DNA of 64,000 nucleotides from Phialocephala subalpina (GCA_900073065.1 FJOG01000015.1:1320119-1384118); one strand, 5' to 3'. Counted from the stretch's first letter, positions 20,763-33,792 are shown. The notes: a model not told the origin generated them from the letters alone. Translations and numbers: made by a program.

Positions 20763-22240
20763 ATGCCTCGCCTTCCCAATGCTCTAATTCTCAAAGGCTA
20801 CAAGATCTCACCACTCCTTCCTCTCATCCTCCGCGGTGCTCGAACCCTCGATTCAGCAATCAACGAGCTAAGATGGCTCAAAGAACACGTCTCAGCAACA
20901 GCCAAACCCAGCCTTTCCCCTCAATCAAAACGGAAATGCCTTCTTCAACTCTGCATAAGACGTTCAAGAGCTGAGCCCTTACAATACATCCTTGGCTCTC
21001 AACCATTCGGAGATCTAGACATCAAATGTCGCCCTGGAATTCTCATTCCCAGGTCCGCAGTGAAAACGCGCTCTCACGTGATACCCACTAACACATCGCC
21101 AGGCCCGAAACAGAAGCATACACAACTCATCTCGCAAACCTGCTGCTCAGCGGCAATTACGACACCCTCCTTCGAACTACCGGCAAGCTAGCAAAAAAGA
21201 AACATCGATTACCAAAAGTGCCATCACCAAGGATCCTCGACGTCTGTTCAGGAAGCGGATGCATATCTCTCCTACTGCACTCACTCCTCGCAACACGGTT
21301 CCCAGACACCGCCATCTTTGGCCTCGATATCTCTCATACCGCTATCGCCCTCTCAAATCAGAATCTAGAACTCAACGTCAAAGCCGGAAAATTGCTTCCT
21401 TCAGCAAGTCAAGGACGAGATGGCGGATATCCCCAAGTCCAATTCGGGAGGTGTAATGTTCTGAGCAAGTATCCTATCGGGTTCGGCCATCTCGACATCA
21501 TCATCTCTAATCCACCCTACATCTCGAAAGCAAAATTTGCTTCCGAAACGACAAGATCGGTCCGCAATTATGAACCAAAACTCGCCTTGGTTCCTTTCCA
21601 AAACCAGCCATTCACCAGAGGAGGTCTAGAATGGGAACCTGAGCTAAAATTCTACGACCGACTTTTGAAGTTACATCAAACACACTCATCCAAGATCCTG
21701 CTCATGGAAATAGGCGATGAAGAGCAAGCAAGGAGAGTTGTAGAAATGGCAGCTCTCGCAAATCAACACACCGGCTCTAACAAAATCGAACTTTGGCGCG
21801 ATTATCCAGACGCATCCCCCGAAAAAGGAGAACCGACGATGATGAATATCCAAGGATCTTTCAAGGAGCTACCTTATCCCAATGTTGAAGGCAAGACGAA
21901 GATAGAAAGGGAGCAGATACATAGAACGTGGAATGGAATGAAACCTGAGAACCCGGGTATCAAATTTGATGAATTCGATGTCCCGATCAGAGGGGCGGGG
22001 AAGATTAGGTCAGTGGTGCTGTTCCGGGAGAACAATTTCAGGAAGACGGAGGGCAGTAAATTAATGAAGGAGATGCTGGCGATGAGGTTGGAGGATGTTA
22101 CGTTGTGTGGTGCGGCTAAGAAGAAATGGCAGAAGTGGGATGTGGGGATGCCGGGAAGGGAGAATCGGAAATTCTCCACGAAGCTGAAGGTGGAGAAGAG
22201 GAAGAGGAGGAAGAAGAAGTTGAGACCGGCGAGTTTCTGA
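20763..22240 (+). CDS. MTQ1: Release-factor glutamine methyltransferase, HemK/MTQ1 type
   Basis: Two exons, 20763-21052 and 21103-22240, separated by a 50-nt intron (GTCCGC donor, CACTAACAC branch) encode 475 residues. Splicing restores the HemK hallmark ILIPRPETEAYTTHLA exactly at the junction. The AdoMet-binding loop is ILDVCSGSGCISLLL and the catalytic NPPY motif appears in ISNPPYISKAKF. This enzyme methylates the Gln of the GGQ motif in peptide-release factors; in yeast Mtq1 modifies the mitochondrial factor. The protein is longer than yeast Mtq1 because of a C-terminal extension with a Lys/Arg-rich tail (RKRRKKKLRPASF). Divergent placement with AIM32 supports a mitochondrial role. Confidence 0.93.
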
Positions 22241-22350
22241 GAGCCGCATGGAGCAACAAAAGCGGAACAGCATATTTCAAGAAGACAGCTATAAAGTGAC
22301 CAGGGGCAAAAGACGGGACCAGAGCCACCAAGATTTCCCAACAGCACGAT

Positions 22351-25300
22351 TTACCCAGGCTCGGAAAGCAAAGAAAAGGCGTCAAATCGCGATCTCCTAT
22401 TCGTTTGATACTCCTCCTCATACTCATCGTCGTAGTATTGATCATCACCTTCAACATAGTCCTGATGTCCACCTTCTATCTCCTCGTCCTCGTCCGCGGG
22501 GTATTCCTCATTCGGGAACGCGGAAGGACTCGGACCAGTAGTGGATGTGCTCCATCCCGAATATCCAGAATCGTCTCGGCGGTCTATTGATGGCTTGGAG
22601 CGTGGGGTCACTTTCGAAGGGGAGCCACGAGCACGGAGGCGACCATTGTCATTTTGTTGCATGCCTTGCGGTGCTTGTCTCTGTTTCGGTCGTACTTGCG
22701 GCTCCTCCTGTGGAGGCTGATATTCCTTTGGAGGAGGCTTGTAACTAGGCCGCTGTTGTTGATTCGGGCGTCTTTCTTATGGCCGACCTTAACTAGCTGA
22801 ACTTCCGGCAAAGTCTCCTCGAGGACGGCGAGCCATTGATGGGCTACCCTGACGTTGTGTCCGAAACGGAGGACGGTATGAGGGTCCCTCGTCCCATGAA
22901 TTAGGATCATGAGCGTCATCTCTAGTCCAGTTCGTTCGATTGAGGTCCATGTCTGTATTACCTTGCATGGCATCGAAGAGGTAGTGTTCGAACTTCTCAA
23001 TGACCTTGGCAACAATTTTGAAGTGCCGAAAGTCCAATCTGGATGCTGCCTGCTGCACGCCTTCAGCTCCTGCGTTCTCGGCATACGCATCAATATCGGC
23101 ATTGTCGTCGTCCCACTGGCCCAGGAAGTCCTCTGCAAGTCAAAGTCCGCGAGTGGGCAATCTGGAATGCATTCCGGATTTGTCTCCCGTTCCATCGCTG
23201 ATGAGGCTCATGATTGTCGTAGTGCCGTTCTGCGTAATCCCTGATGGTGGTGGCATCGATTATTAGTCCAAACCGCTTTGAAGCCCCTTGGTTCACCACG
23301 TTTTGAAGCTCTTGCTTCTCTTTTTCGATGTCATAAAGCTTACGGATATTGACCTCGAAGATAGCCAGGGTCTGCTCCTTGCTCAGTGGCGGGTAATAAA
23401 GAGAGACGTGGATGCGAGATTCGAAAGCTTCGTCGAGGATGCCCACCCTATTCGTGGTCAAGAAGAGAATGCCGCTATAGTACTCAAGGACTCGAAGAAA
23501 TACTGGGAAGGTGTCAGCATGGTTATGAAATGGCACTCCAAGCCAAATACTCACCGGACACGAGGGCGTTTCGTTGCAAATCGTTATGTTCTCGCCGAGT
23601 CAGGAAGATATCGGCCTCATCAAGTAACAACACGCAGTCCTAGAGATGCGCCAAACGGAAGATATTCCTGAGAGAAGTGTCGACTTGCTTCGGTTCGAAG
23701 CCAAGATCACCGCATGTGATGGTAAACAAGGGCTTCTTGTTGGCTTGAGCAACAGCTTCCGCCGTGGCTGTTTTGCCCACGCCAGGAACGCCATGGAGGA
23801 GGATGAACAAGCCGGAGCCTTTCCCTCGAATCAAATCCTGATTCAAACCAGCACTTGGTTGCTCCTTCTGCGGCTTCTGCTTCCTAAAGTGTGCTTTCAC
23901 CAAAAATTTGACCATGCGCTTGTTGGCGGGGTCGATCTTAAGGCGAGATGTTCGAGTTAGCATACTTCTCTAAGACCTGTGGGGAGTTTTCGAAGAGTAA
24001 ATTGCGTGCTTCTGGGATTTGGAGCGAGTGGAAATCTTTAAGACTACGAAATTAGGAAAAGAGGAAATCGCATACCTGGAGGTCCCCAAAGACATTTTGT
24101 GCTGGAGGAACGTTCTTCAATGCCTCGACATCGAGCATGACGAATTTGCGCTCCCGGAAAGCGTATGCGACGGCGCGGCGAGGCAAGAGAATGAGATCAC
24201 CTTCCTCCAATTGCGTCACATTCGTGGTCTGCCATGTCTGGAGTAGCTTGCACTGCTTCTTGTGCCGGATTTTCAGGTAGTTGCCAACCAAATCATTTCG
24301 TTGCGTAACCTCTTTGATCTCTCCAAGCAACTCAGACTCCGGTCCGTTCTTGAAACATCTGATCGGGAGTGCATCGTCTCCTGTCGGCCAGTCGCTGTCG
24401 TCTAATGAGGAATCAAGAAATGTTGGCATCTTGATGGTTGATCTTGCTTTGTAGCCTTCGACGAAGTCAATGATCACATCCCCTTCGATGTGCTCAGGCT
24501 CGATTCGCACCGATTTATCCGACTCCGAGTCGGCTTCTCCATCCTGTCCATTTCCAGTTGGTCCATTGGCGAGTGTCCAGCCATCATAGTACGGATGCTT
24601 TTTGGCTATCACGTTCTGGAATGCTTTTCCTTGATCGTGAAGCTTGGTTTTCAGCTTCTCACAGTCCTTGTAAAACTGCATGGGGTATATGTCGAAGCTC
24701 GTAATATCCCTTTCCCCTTCGTACCACCTTATCTCCCATGTGTTTTCAACCGGTCCATACGAGAACCCGTTGTAATCGATGTAGTAGGCGATGAGGTCTA
24801 ACTGACGGTTGGCACTAGGCTGCATGGCAAGTCATCGGGGGTGTCATCCAGCACTGTATCAAGCGTCTTGCTGCAAAGTCTCCAGGCTGTTTGATACATC
24901 TTGACACCATCCCTTTTCGAGGAATCTGATTTTGGAGGAACGTAGAGAAGCTCGCGAGGCTGGAAGTACATGTATAAATCCAAGAAGCGAACTCTGCGGT
25001 GGGTGTTGGCTGCGGCTTTCTCCCACTCGGGCATGATATTCTCTTCCACGAACTGGACGTTCTTACTTTCTGACGTGTCGGAGCGCAGTCAGTGAGTCGG
25101 CCTCTCCAGCGATAGCACCTTCCGGATCAATGGGTCCGACATTCTCGTTCATGGCAAATCCTTCTTCTCCATCAGTATCAGACAAATCACCAGCGTCGTT
25201 CTGTTTGCTCTCTCCCTCGACGGCCTGGCCCCCCGCTTTGCCATCAGCGTCAGGCTTGGCTCCCGTCTTTTCATCGGTCAATGTTTGCCCCACGTCTCCT

Positions 25301-25398
25301 TGTCCGTCGGCTTTAGCATACCTCTTCTCGAGGACCTTGAGGCACTTTTTGACCTGTGTAAGGAAATAATAGAAAGTCCTGAAAGGGCGAAAGAACAC
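22351..25398 (-). pseudogene. Broken AAA+ ATPase (fungal family with DUF7025-like N-terminus)
   Basis: Pieces in different minus-strand frames add up to one large AAA ATPase. In order: an acidic/charged N-terminal part (25063-25398), a DUF7025-like domain (24052-25049, with RFLDLYMYFQPRELLYVP and LDLIAYYIDYNGFSYGPVEN), Walker A LLHGVPGVGKTATAEAVAQ (23.7-23.96 kb), Walker B CVLLLDEADIFLTRR, sensor 1 GILFLTTNRVG, an arginine-finger region (EAFESRIHVSLYYPP), a lid with RWNGRQIRNAFQ, and a disordered acidic tail. The frame shifts near 25060, 24810, 23940, 23150, 23135 and 22790. An in-frame TAG stands at 23640-23642, where relatives usually have Trp just before Walker B. Only one intron is clear (near 23.5 kb, GTGAGT donor). 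It must be inactive as read; sequencing errors are unlikely to explain so many breaks when neighbours are clean. Confidence 0.8.
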
Positions 25399-26327
25399 TC
25401 GCGGCTTCTTATTACTCCAAGTATCGTCGTTACCAGTTAGGCACGACGACAGGAGAATAACCTGCGGCGATTATATCCGAACACGATGAATCCACGTGGG
25501 TCCGGTATATACCTTGGGTTTCAACAAATCTGGGGAAATGCTGACCTACAAGCAATAGTAACAGTACGTTCGATACAGTCAGAGCAACTGCCTGGGAGGG
25601 AAGACGTTTGATAAGCCCAACGACTATCGAGCGATTTGAAAAGATATTGATGAAGCTGCAATGCAATTCTTTCGGTTTGTAATCCCAAGCTTTGCCAGCC
25701 ACCGAGAACATGGGATTTTCGTGAGGCTGAATGCAATGCTAGGAGTCAGCATACTTAAGAGATAAGCAGATGCAATAATAGACGAGCTGACGGCCGCAGA
25801 ATTAGCTACTATTGGCAGGTAAGTCCCATTCACCGCGGTGCCCGCAGGAGCTGATACTCCACACTCGGCAGCAGAACCCCAATGCGCTACCTTGCAGCTG
25901 TTTTGGACTCCACGACTCAGCTCCAAACCATTGGAACAAGGAGACTGTGCCGTGTGCCAGCGCAGAAATCACGGGGCCAAGCAAAACCCTGTGCATCCGC
26001 CGTGGCGCTCGCTGGGGTCGTGAAGGCGTGGGGGCTGTTGGATGCCACAAGACGATAATCAACGATGAGCTTTCGTGATGCAGCATACATCTCTTATCGG
26101 CAGCCTCACCCAAAGACTTGAAGACGGCAAGTGGTGCTTCACAAAGAGGAATAAAAGCCACTCCGGAAGCGCCGTCGCCAATCAATGTTGACTCTTGAGA
26201 GTCATCACCTGCTCAATCACGTAGAGATTGTCATCGTTGTTTTGATATCCAGAATGTTCGGAAGATCGTGGACACTACTCAAAGACCAGTGAGAGCGAGA
26301 ACGCTAACCCATTTAGCGTTGCCTGTG
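25399..26327. other. Region without a supported gene
   Basis: The minus-strand AAA ATPase may extend a little into this stretch (its frame is open up to about 25440). The rest holds only short unrelated frames. The divergent promoters of the two adjacent pseudogenes must have lain here. Confidence 0.4.
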
Positions 26328-28735
26328 ATGGAACCGACTTGGGTAAACCCCTACGCACCAGAAGTCACGACAACTGTGGCGTTCATCACCTCTGAGGCTC
26401 AGAAACTTCACGATGGAATTGGCGGTTCATCCCAGTTCGATCAAGGGCTTGTGAAATTCGTGCCATTTCGGCCCTATTTGTGAGTGTAATCAACTGCAAG
26501 ATTGCAAGACGAGGTCTAAACTAGATAATCAGGCAATTGGCTGAGGCGTTACAACTCTACATACCCACAAATCTTAGGATTGAGTACGAGGGAAATACAA
26601 AGGACTCATGGCATAAATTGGGTGATGAGATTGACAAGACGTAGAAAATATATAAGGATAATACGGACGGGTTCTGGCATAAACTTTGGTATGGTATAGG
26701 TGACGCCAAAGAAGCAATCGACCCATGGATCTCCCTAATACCAGAAGCTTACGGACTTGCTGTTGTAAAAACAGGTCTTGCTGTGGTCTTCAAGGTTCGT
26801 TTCAAATCTTCACCGTTCCATGTTCCACCTCTTGAAGGACTCTAGAACTCACTTCCACCAGATTGCGGGGAACTCAGCAGCCAAGCGAAAGAAGATCTTG
26901 GACATGTTCATGGGATTGAGAGATGCTCTCACGCGGGCAAATCCCACAGAAAGAAGCTTTCGGGTTAATCAAAAGGTCAGCGACTGCGCTGACCAGCTTC
27001 ATCAGGCTGTTGTGGAATCCATCGAGGATATGATCTTCGTGACCACCAAGGACAAAATGAATTGTAAGTAAAGAAAGGAAAACTAATCCTGTGGCAGTCA
27101 ACATGCTGACATCCTACCAAAGGCGGAAACTCATTCCAAAGTTCAAACATAAGCCGCCACCTCCTGAACCTGACGAGATTCTGCGAAAAGTGACAGAATC
27201 CACCAACAAATTTGAGCGTACCCTTGGCATTGCGCGAGATCAAGCAATTGAGGAAACACAGATGGTGGGGCAATACACCGCTGTCAAGGCCAACTACATT
27301 CATCGTGATGTGGAGAAGTACGGAAAGGAGCTCGAGGGGGTTGGCGTTGAGGTCAGCGAGATCAATGGTCGCTTCACCGAAGTCGGTAATAATCTGGAAC
27401 AATTGACCGTTGGCGCGAACTACGTAAAGAAAGGGGTCGATGAGAACGAGGCACTTCTGAAAAGGGAAAGCGAGAAAAACGAGATGTGGCGTCAGGAGCT
27501 GAATCCGGACTCGATCGCGGACAAATTTGTCAGCGCACTCGATAATAGAGACAAAATTGCAGCGCGAGGTGACACCGCAGGAGGGGTTGCCACGCGTGAG
27601 AACGCGATGCAGGATGACCAGCTTATCACGAGAAACCAAATTTTGGAGCTCCTTTCAGAAGTAATCAGTAAGTGAAGAGGGCTTCGAATCTCCCCAGACC
27701 TCTTGGACATCGCAGACTCGAGAACTCGCAGAGAACAACACTGCCGAGAATTCCAGAACAAAACAAGAACGCACAAACAACGGTCGAAGACATAGAGCGC
27801 TGATAAGCGCCGACCGACTCTTTCAAGTTCTTGCTCAGGTAGACTCCATCAGGGGTTCGCCAGTCGACCTGGATCAGATCTTCCAGCACCCAAACAAGGA
27901 CTTTGACAAAGCCCTGATGCAGAAGAGCAGATTCTCAACGGCTACTCAAGGCTAAGTCCAGTCACTGCTGCGACATAATCGCTTTCTTCAGTGGATGAAC
28001 AACCATGATCCCGACATGATCCTTGTCGACGCCAACATTCGCTCGAGTGATCCTGGGATGTCGGTTATATCCGTGTTCTCAGCCACATTCGTGGCAGGAA
28101 TGGTCAAAGTCCACGTAGATGAAGTTGTGACCCACTTCTTCTGCAGCCTACATACGGCTACCACAGATCCTTGGCATGGTCCGAACGGACTTGTTCGTTC
28201 TCTCATCGTGCAGCTACTGATGAAGTTGGTGAAGTCGAAGATTCTCAATTTGGACTTCATTTATTATCGGGACTACGTATCGGCCCTTGAGAAGCACTAC
28301 TTGCCCAGTCTCTGCAACACACTATGACCTCTTATGTATGAATTTCCTCCCGAAACCACGGTCTACTGCATCATTGACTCGATATCATCTTTCGACGGGA
28401 CCTCAACACTCAAGGACTTAGAGATCGTCTTGGACTGGCTGCAGCGCATCATTGATGACAGGTATCTGGTCCCCATATTCAAGGTCATGATGACGAATCC
28501 AATGTCAAGTACTAGGAAGATGAAGGATATGTTACATTTGCGAGAGTATCCGTCAAGGCTGGTCAACTTGTCCCCAAACAACCTGGTGCCAATGGGGATT
28601 TCAAACCAGGCGATGGAGAGTCATCTTTTGCGATCTTCTACACCGACGCCGCCTATGCGTAAGCGGCAAGCACTCAAGTATTCATATCGCGGGAGTTATG
28701 GGGATGACTATGATGAAGGATGGCAGACAGATTGA
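26328..28735 (+). pseudogene. Fungal P-loop NTPase-like gene, inactivated
   Basis: The gene starts at ATG 26328 (MEPTWVNPYAPEVTTTVAFI). Its exons are joined by GT-AG introns at 26480-26532, near 26793-26863, near 27066-27094 and after 27668. The product has a helical N-terminal half (IAGNSAAKRKKILDMFMGLR; long coiled region KFERTLGIARDQAIEETQMV) and a C-terminal NTPase-like half with WHGPNGLVRSLIVQLLMKL and a Walker-B-like TVYCIIDSISSFD. The phosphate-binding loop is degenerate (SSDPGMSVISVFSA, no GKT/S). Three in-frame stops break it: TAG at 26642-26644, TAA at 27953-27955 (replacing CAA) and TGA at 28325-28327. All three are single transitions from sense codons, as RIP makes. Relatives I recall are uncharacterised fungal proteins. 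It is oriented divergently from the AAA ATPase relic. Confidence 0.7.
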
Positions 28736-29090
28736 TAGCAGGGTGCGATTCGGTGGAGTATTTAGCATCGCGTTGACCCTAGAGGGCCGGGTGTCCCACT
28801 AGACCTCGAGGAACAGAAAACCTGATTCAGCTTCCGAGATCTCGTGCTCTTACGAATACTTCCCTGATGATCTTTGAATCTCATTCGTCTCTGGTTTTGA
28901 TATTCAGTTGCCGTCTCCAATTGCTCAGGGGTTCTCGCCTACTGTAGATTTAGCGACTCAGCCCCTGAAGCGTGCATTGCCGTCCCCATCCCTGCGGCGT
29001 GCCTCGGACACGCTAATCACCATCCCTTGTTTTGTCAACAATTGCACCCAGTGAGCGCATCGTTGATAGACCTGCGACAAATCATCCATA

Positions 29091-31070
29091 ATGCTTTCGA
29101 CGAAATGGCAATCAGACCCTGACTTGGCAGACCAAGTCCCCAGAAAAGCTCCTGGATTGGACAATGAACAGGCTGTGGAGGAGGAGGAGCGTCTTCGGAA
29201 GTCTATTGCACGCCTCGAGACAGAGCTCGAAACAGCACAGCAGCGCATCAATTGACTACGCTACAATGTGGAAGAAAACAATGATCGTCGAGACGCTTCT
29301 GAGGAGCAAAGGATAGCATTGCTTGAGTTTTTGCATGCCAAGAATATAGCTAGTGGTAAGTAAGCTTGCATCGAAGATCTCGACATCACTGACAACGAAT
29401 ATGGTAGCACCTGCCCATGTCCAGGACCAGATTGATGCTTTTCCTGCCGCAAAATTCGCTTCCGAGATTCGCAGACAAGTTGACGAAGAATACAATGAGC
29501 TTTCACTCGATCTCAAGACCGAACTATACCCCGATACTGCGCGATACTCGATTGACGAAAGAGCTTGCGATGCAATGTTAGCACACATCCCGCAAGTCAA
29601 GAAGCTATCGAAGATGCGAGGTGGCCTAAAATTGGCACTAGACGTTATGCTATACCTGGGCCCGAAGACATATATGCGTCTGCCAAAGAGGGAGACGTCG
29701 AGACTGTTGCACTATATGGCAGACGGAGATTCGACACCCCTGCAGACGCCCTCCTGCTCGACTTGCTCAAGACATGAGAGAAAACGGCGGTGACCTTCGA
29801 GCACAAGACGCATGTGATAAGCTGAAGGCTCATAGGGAGGTTTTCCATACCTTCGATGAGCGGGACCACTCCCACAAAGGACTTTTTGTACACGATTATA
29901 CCAGCAATTCGTTCGGCAATAAGTTATTCAGCATCAAGGATACATACTTCCCGAAGTCCTATGAACCCCTAGGAGCTATAGCGTTGATGATAGCACAATT
30001 GATGGTTATGCTATAAACGTCAAGGCGGATTCCAATGTGAATGGAATTTGGTCTTGCAGGAGGTCAAGAGATGGAAGTGGAAAGGGGCTTTTGAATGCGC
30101 GTCTTACAGGCTGAGCAAGAAGATGCAAGACTTCGTGCAGGCTATTCGACGCTTGGGATACATGGACAATAGCTCGAGAGCAAATTTTGCGCTAGGTCTT
30201 TTCTTAAGCTGGAAGACGTTGCCTCCGATCAACGACAAGCACTTTTACCACCTTGGTGGAGGCTACAACTACGGACCCCTCAGACCCTTTAATTGATGGA
30301 TTGTTAGTCGAGATGGCCAAACTGAACAAACAAATAGGCCCGAGTCATGATCACACTTTTATAGAAGAGTTTCTTCCCGGCATTCAATCAGAATACGAAT
30401 TTCTCGAGAAATAACATGCACACTTATCTCCCACGAACACGAACGCTGCTGGCTACCTGGCTACCGGATGCAAGAGAAAGGGAGAAACAAATTGACAATG
30501 AATGGGAAGCTCTCGGTTCCGACTTGCGCTATCGAAGACAGGAGTTGACAGAACTCAAGGACAAGAGTGCGGCATACCACAAAGATAACATCAAAAAGCA
30601 AGAGCAATGCGTTTTCACCAGTCGCCGCCAATTAGCCGATTGGGTCAGCAACGCCATACTTCCTTACATTGAGGAAGCTCGAGAGCTTGCTCGCAAGCCC
30701 GCCGGCCTGGTTCCTGCCATAGGACTCTGTTTCTTCATCGGCAAGCATTCATACACAACATCGCCTGGATTTGGGCTGAAGGTCATGGCAATACTCCCTT
30801 TGGCCGCAAGATCCAATCTGATGAGAAGCAGCAACGTCCCTTCTTCAACCGTCCTTCTGATGCCTTGCTTGATGATTTGTTTTCTGAATTGCTTGTGCTT
30901 GCAAAGGAAACTCATGCACATCAGCTGTATGAGCGATCAATGTTGCTGCTGAGCTGTTGCATGTGGACAGGCAGCGAAAGTACTTGACTGATTTTGGCAT
31001 TAACACTTATCTGCCCAAGACGTATGCGCAGATTCTGTCGGCAGTAAGCGCGGTAGAAGAAAATAAGTGA
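29091..31070 (+). pseudogene. T-family gene, copy D (dispersed, inactivated)
   Basis: This is a fourth member of the family forming the 55.8-62.75 kb array. Exon 1 (29091-29355) encodes an acidic coiled-coil segment; a GTAAGT...TAG intron (29356-29407) follows at the same place as in copy A. The repeated helical module is visible three times: QVKKLSKMRGGLKLALDVML, then AIRRLGYMDNSSRANFALGL, then ARELARKPAGLVPAIGLCFF followed by IGKHSYTTSPGFG. The GIxTYLPKT motif appears twice (HTYLPRTRTLLATW and INTYLPKTYAQIL). A TGA at 29253-29255 and several frameshifts (first near 29690) break it. It lacks the Lys/Arg-rich start seen in copies A-C. The last recognisable residues end at a TGA at 31068-31070, only 358 bp before the first F-family gene. 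Confidence 0.75.
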
Positions 31071-31428
31071 AATACATAGAACTTGTCTATGGCATCCGGT
31101 AAGGATTTTCTTTGGGCATGAATTTGAGATTCCGCTGCTGGGCATGAAGGCTTTGGGTGCGTATGCTTGAATGTCCCTGTTGATTTGGAGCATTGAGCTC
31201 AACTTCACTCGAAGCAAATCACACCATCATAGCCTTCAATGCCTTAAAAGGTGAAAGCGGGTCCGATAGTCTTCTTGACGCCTTGAAAAGTGTTTTGAGC
31301 GCGCTATCGCGACCTGGCGAGGCTACAAATATTGCCCTGCCCACATATTCTCCAGATCTCAATTCCAACCACGATTACCTCTTTTTACTTCGACCACGTT
31401 GCTCAGCAAACCGACTACAATCCCAACC

Positions 31429-32920
31429 ATGGCTGCGCAACCAAGTGCACAGATGGAGTTCCTCCTCGAGCACGCGAAGAAGAACAAGAGATCACAACCA
31501 CCAGAGCGAGCTGGTGAGACCATCACGGAGATGGACATGTGGTTGCTCGTGTTCGAGAAGATCGAGGGAGCCAAGAGTACACTTCCGAATGCTCCTCATG
31601 AGGTCCATATTGCCAAAGCAGAGCTCGAAGCTTTCAAGACTTGCTGTAAGTTTATTTGCTTCGACTTCTCTCTGGCAAGCAAAGCTAATTGCCTCCCAGG
31701 GGGCGCTGAGAACATTCAGGCTTTTTTGGGCGCGTCCAAGCCTGCCGCGCAAGTTCCAGCCGCCAATGTCAAAGCAGAGCCCGTGTCGACTAAGCCTGCT
31801 GTTCCCAAGCAGCCAGCGAACTCTGTCCTGAATGCCCCAACTTCGAAGGCCGACACTCCAGCTGTTCACCCGTCCCGCGCTCACCTACTACGCCAAGATG
31901 CACATCCGCCAGACCAATCGGTAATCGAATCGGCTTCTCCAAATCAAGTTACAGCACTGGGTTCGCAACGTCTTAATATCCTCGGCGGCTGGGCATTTCA
32001 GGTTCCGGTTTACGTCAATATCACTCTCCGGCTCCAGGTGGCTTTCGCCGACCCGACGATGGGTGGCCCGATATCCAAAAACTAAACCTTCCAAAGGATG
32101 CCTTCATCTTCCGAAATGACAAAGCATATCTCCGCTTGTGTGGACCACAACGACAGTATATCAGCACTGTCATGAAAAACCTAAAGGCTCCTTGTCTAGA
32201 CGCCAAATTGCAACGGTGTATGGAGAATGGGCAGCAGGTTGCCGCACTGTGGGTAGAGTTCGTACCAACGGACGTTTGCAAGAATGTCTCCCAGGTGAAA
32301 ACAATTCTTGATGGACTTCAGCGTGGGTTTTGGGCCTACCACCAGCTGGATGATCAGCCAAGCACCGAATATTTGTTGAGTTTTTACGAAGCTAACAGAT
32401 ATCTTTTCCAACCTCTGCATCCGACATCCAAGTTGAGCGATCAAGGTCCTTCCAATTCCAATCTATCTCGCCAGCACGGTGATCCTCGCTCATCAGAAAT
32501 TGATCAATCAGCACCTCGTGTTCCGGTTATTGGTCCAAACAGTATGCAGTTAGGTCGGAGAAGAAGTCGGAGCCCAGCAAGAGAAGCACCTATGAACTAT
32601 AGAGATCGTGACCCAACTTCGGTAAGATCATTTCGTCGGCGCCCAAGCAATCAATTTCCAAATACCCATTACTAATTTCCTCTGGACTATTGCAGATTGA
32701 GCAATCAAACCCAACGACCCGACTTACCCCCATTCAGGTGAAGCAACTTTCTGAACAACTGAAGAAGAACGAACAACACAATGCGTCTAGTTCAATGAGA
32801 GACAACCGTGAGATCAACACAGGTGGAGAGGGGTTGACGAGACGAGAGGAAATAATTACGCGCGGGGGCACACATGGGGAGAGGGGCGAAGCGGCAAGCG
32901 TGTGGTGGAGGATGAAATGA
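31429..32920 (+). CDS. F-family gene, copy 1 (most complete)
   Basis: A gene of a family I do not recognise. Exon 1 (31429-31645) encodes a helical segment (FLLEHAKKNKRSQPPERAGE, then ETITEMDMWLLVFEKIEG). Intron 31646-31699 (GTAAGT, GCTAAT branch, CAG) restores a Trp codon. Exon 2 (31700-32621) encodes a disordered Pro/Ala/Lys stretch, then the core LCGPQRQYISTVMKNL and GFWAYHQLDDQPSTEYLLSF, then Arg/Ser-rich RRRSRSPAREAP. Intron 32622-32695 has a TTACTAAT branch. Exon 3 ends at 32920. The frames before and after about 31920-32040 differ, so there is an unresolved extra intron (GTAATC...TTTCAG, 31921-32001) plus a shift, or a frameshift mutation. A basic Arg/Ser tail suggests RNA binding or nuclear location; this is inference. 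Confidence 0.5.
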
Positions 32921-33460
32921 TGTGTTAACGGATATGAATGAGGAGGTTTAACGTTTCCCAGTTGCCGTGCCAGTTGGTTGGATATTCCACACATTTATTC
33001 AGGCTTTGTAGTCAAGTAGCCCAGTTGCTTTGGCAGTTGTTATTCAGGTTATCGGGTAGTTAAAGAGTTTGCGCCGAGTCTCTGACACAGCATGTACAGT
33101 ATATTAGATCAGAAGGGTTATGTACGGTAGCTGTAGTGCAAGAATGTAACTCGACTCGGAATACGTTTGGATGTTCAGCATCTTCGCTTTCGTGCGTGCC
33201 ATTGTCCTAACACTGGAGGTACTTTGAGAGTCAGTTCCCAAACCTCAAATTCGATCTTGAGAATTTTCAAAGGCGAGATCAAAGGGCTGTCACACTGAAA
33301 GGATTTGGTATCGATGAATGTCCATGAATTTCTGGTACTTTGGAGTGGTCACTTTTTCGATCTCGGAGCCGCTCGCTTCTTCCTAGCAAGGCGACAACTT
33401 CCAACACAAACTACTTTGCAAAACCATTCGACAACCGAACAAAGACCAAATTCGACCACG
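32921..33460. other. Spacer between F-family copies
   Basis: No supported gene. The helical N-terminal exon that copies 1 and 3 possess is not found here, so copy 2 appears to lack it. Confidence 0.4.
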
Positions 33461-33777
33461 ATGAGATCTCAAGCAATTCCCCAGCACAGAGAGAACAATC
33501 AAAACCATCCACGATCATCAAGATGTCGATCAGCCTCTATCAAACGCGAAAGACACCCATCACCAGCTATTAAACGCGAATCTACTGACTGGCAGCCAGC
33601 GGATCACCATCGACCAACTATCCCCATTCCATTCAGTGCCATCATTTTCGCACCTACGAACGCTTACCCCGCTATGTGTGGTCCACGCGGGCAATACGTG
33701 CACGCCGTCTTGGATCCATTTCCATGTCTCTCGATCAAGTTCGAGCGCGTATCCCGAAAAAGAGCTGATGGGAGCTT

Positions 33778-33792
33778 TCAAGATGTCCTGCC
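33778..33792 (+). repeat. Target-site duplication, left (retroposon 1)
   Basis: TCAAGATGTCCTGCC, 15 bp, repeated exactly at 34775-34789. It is part of the F copy 2 coding sequence (codons for QDVLP). Confidence 0.9.
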
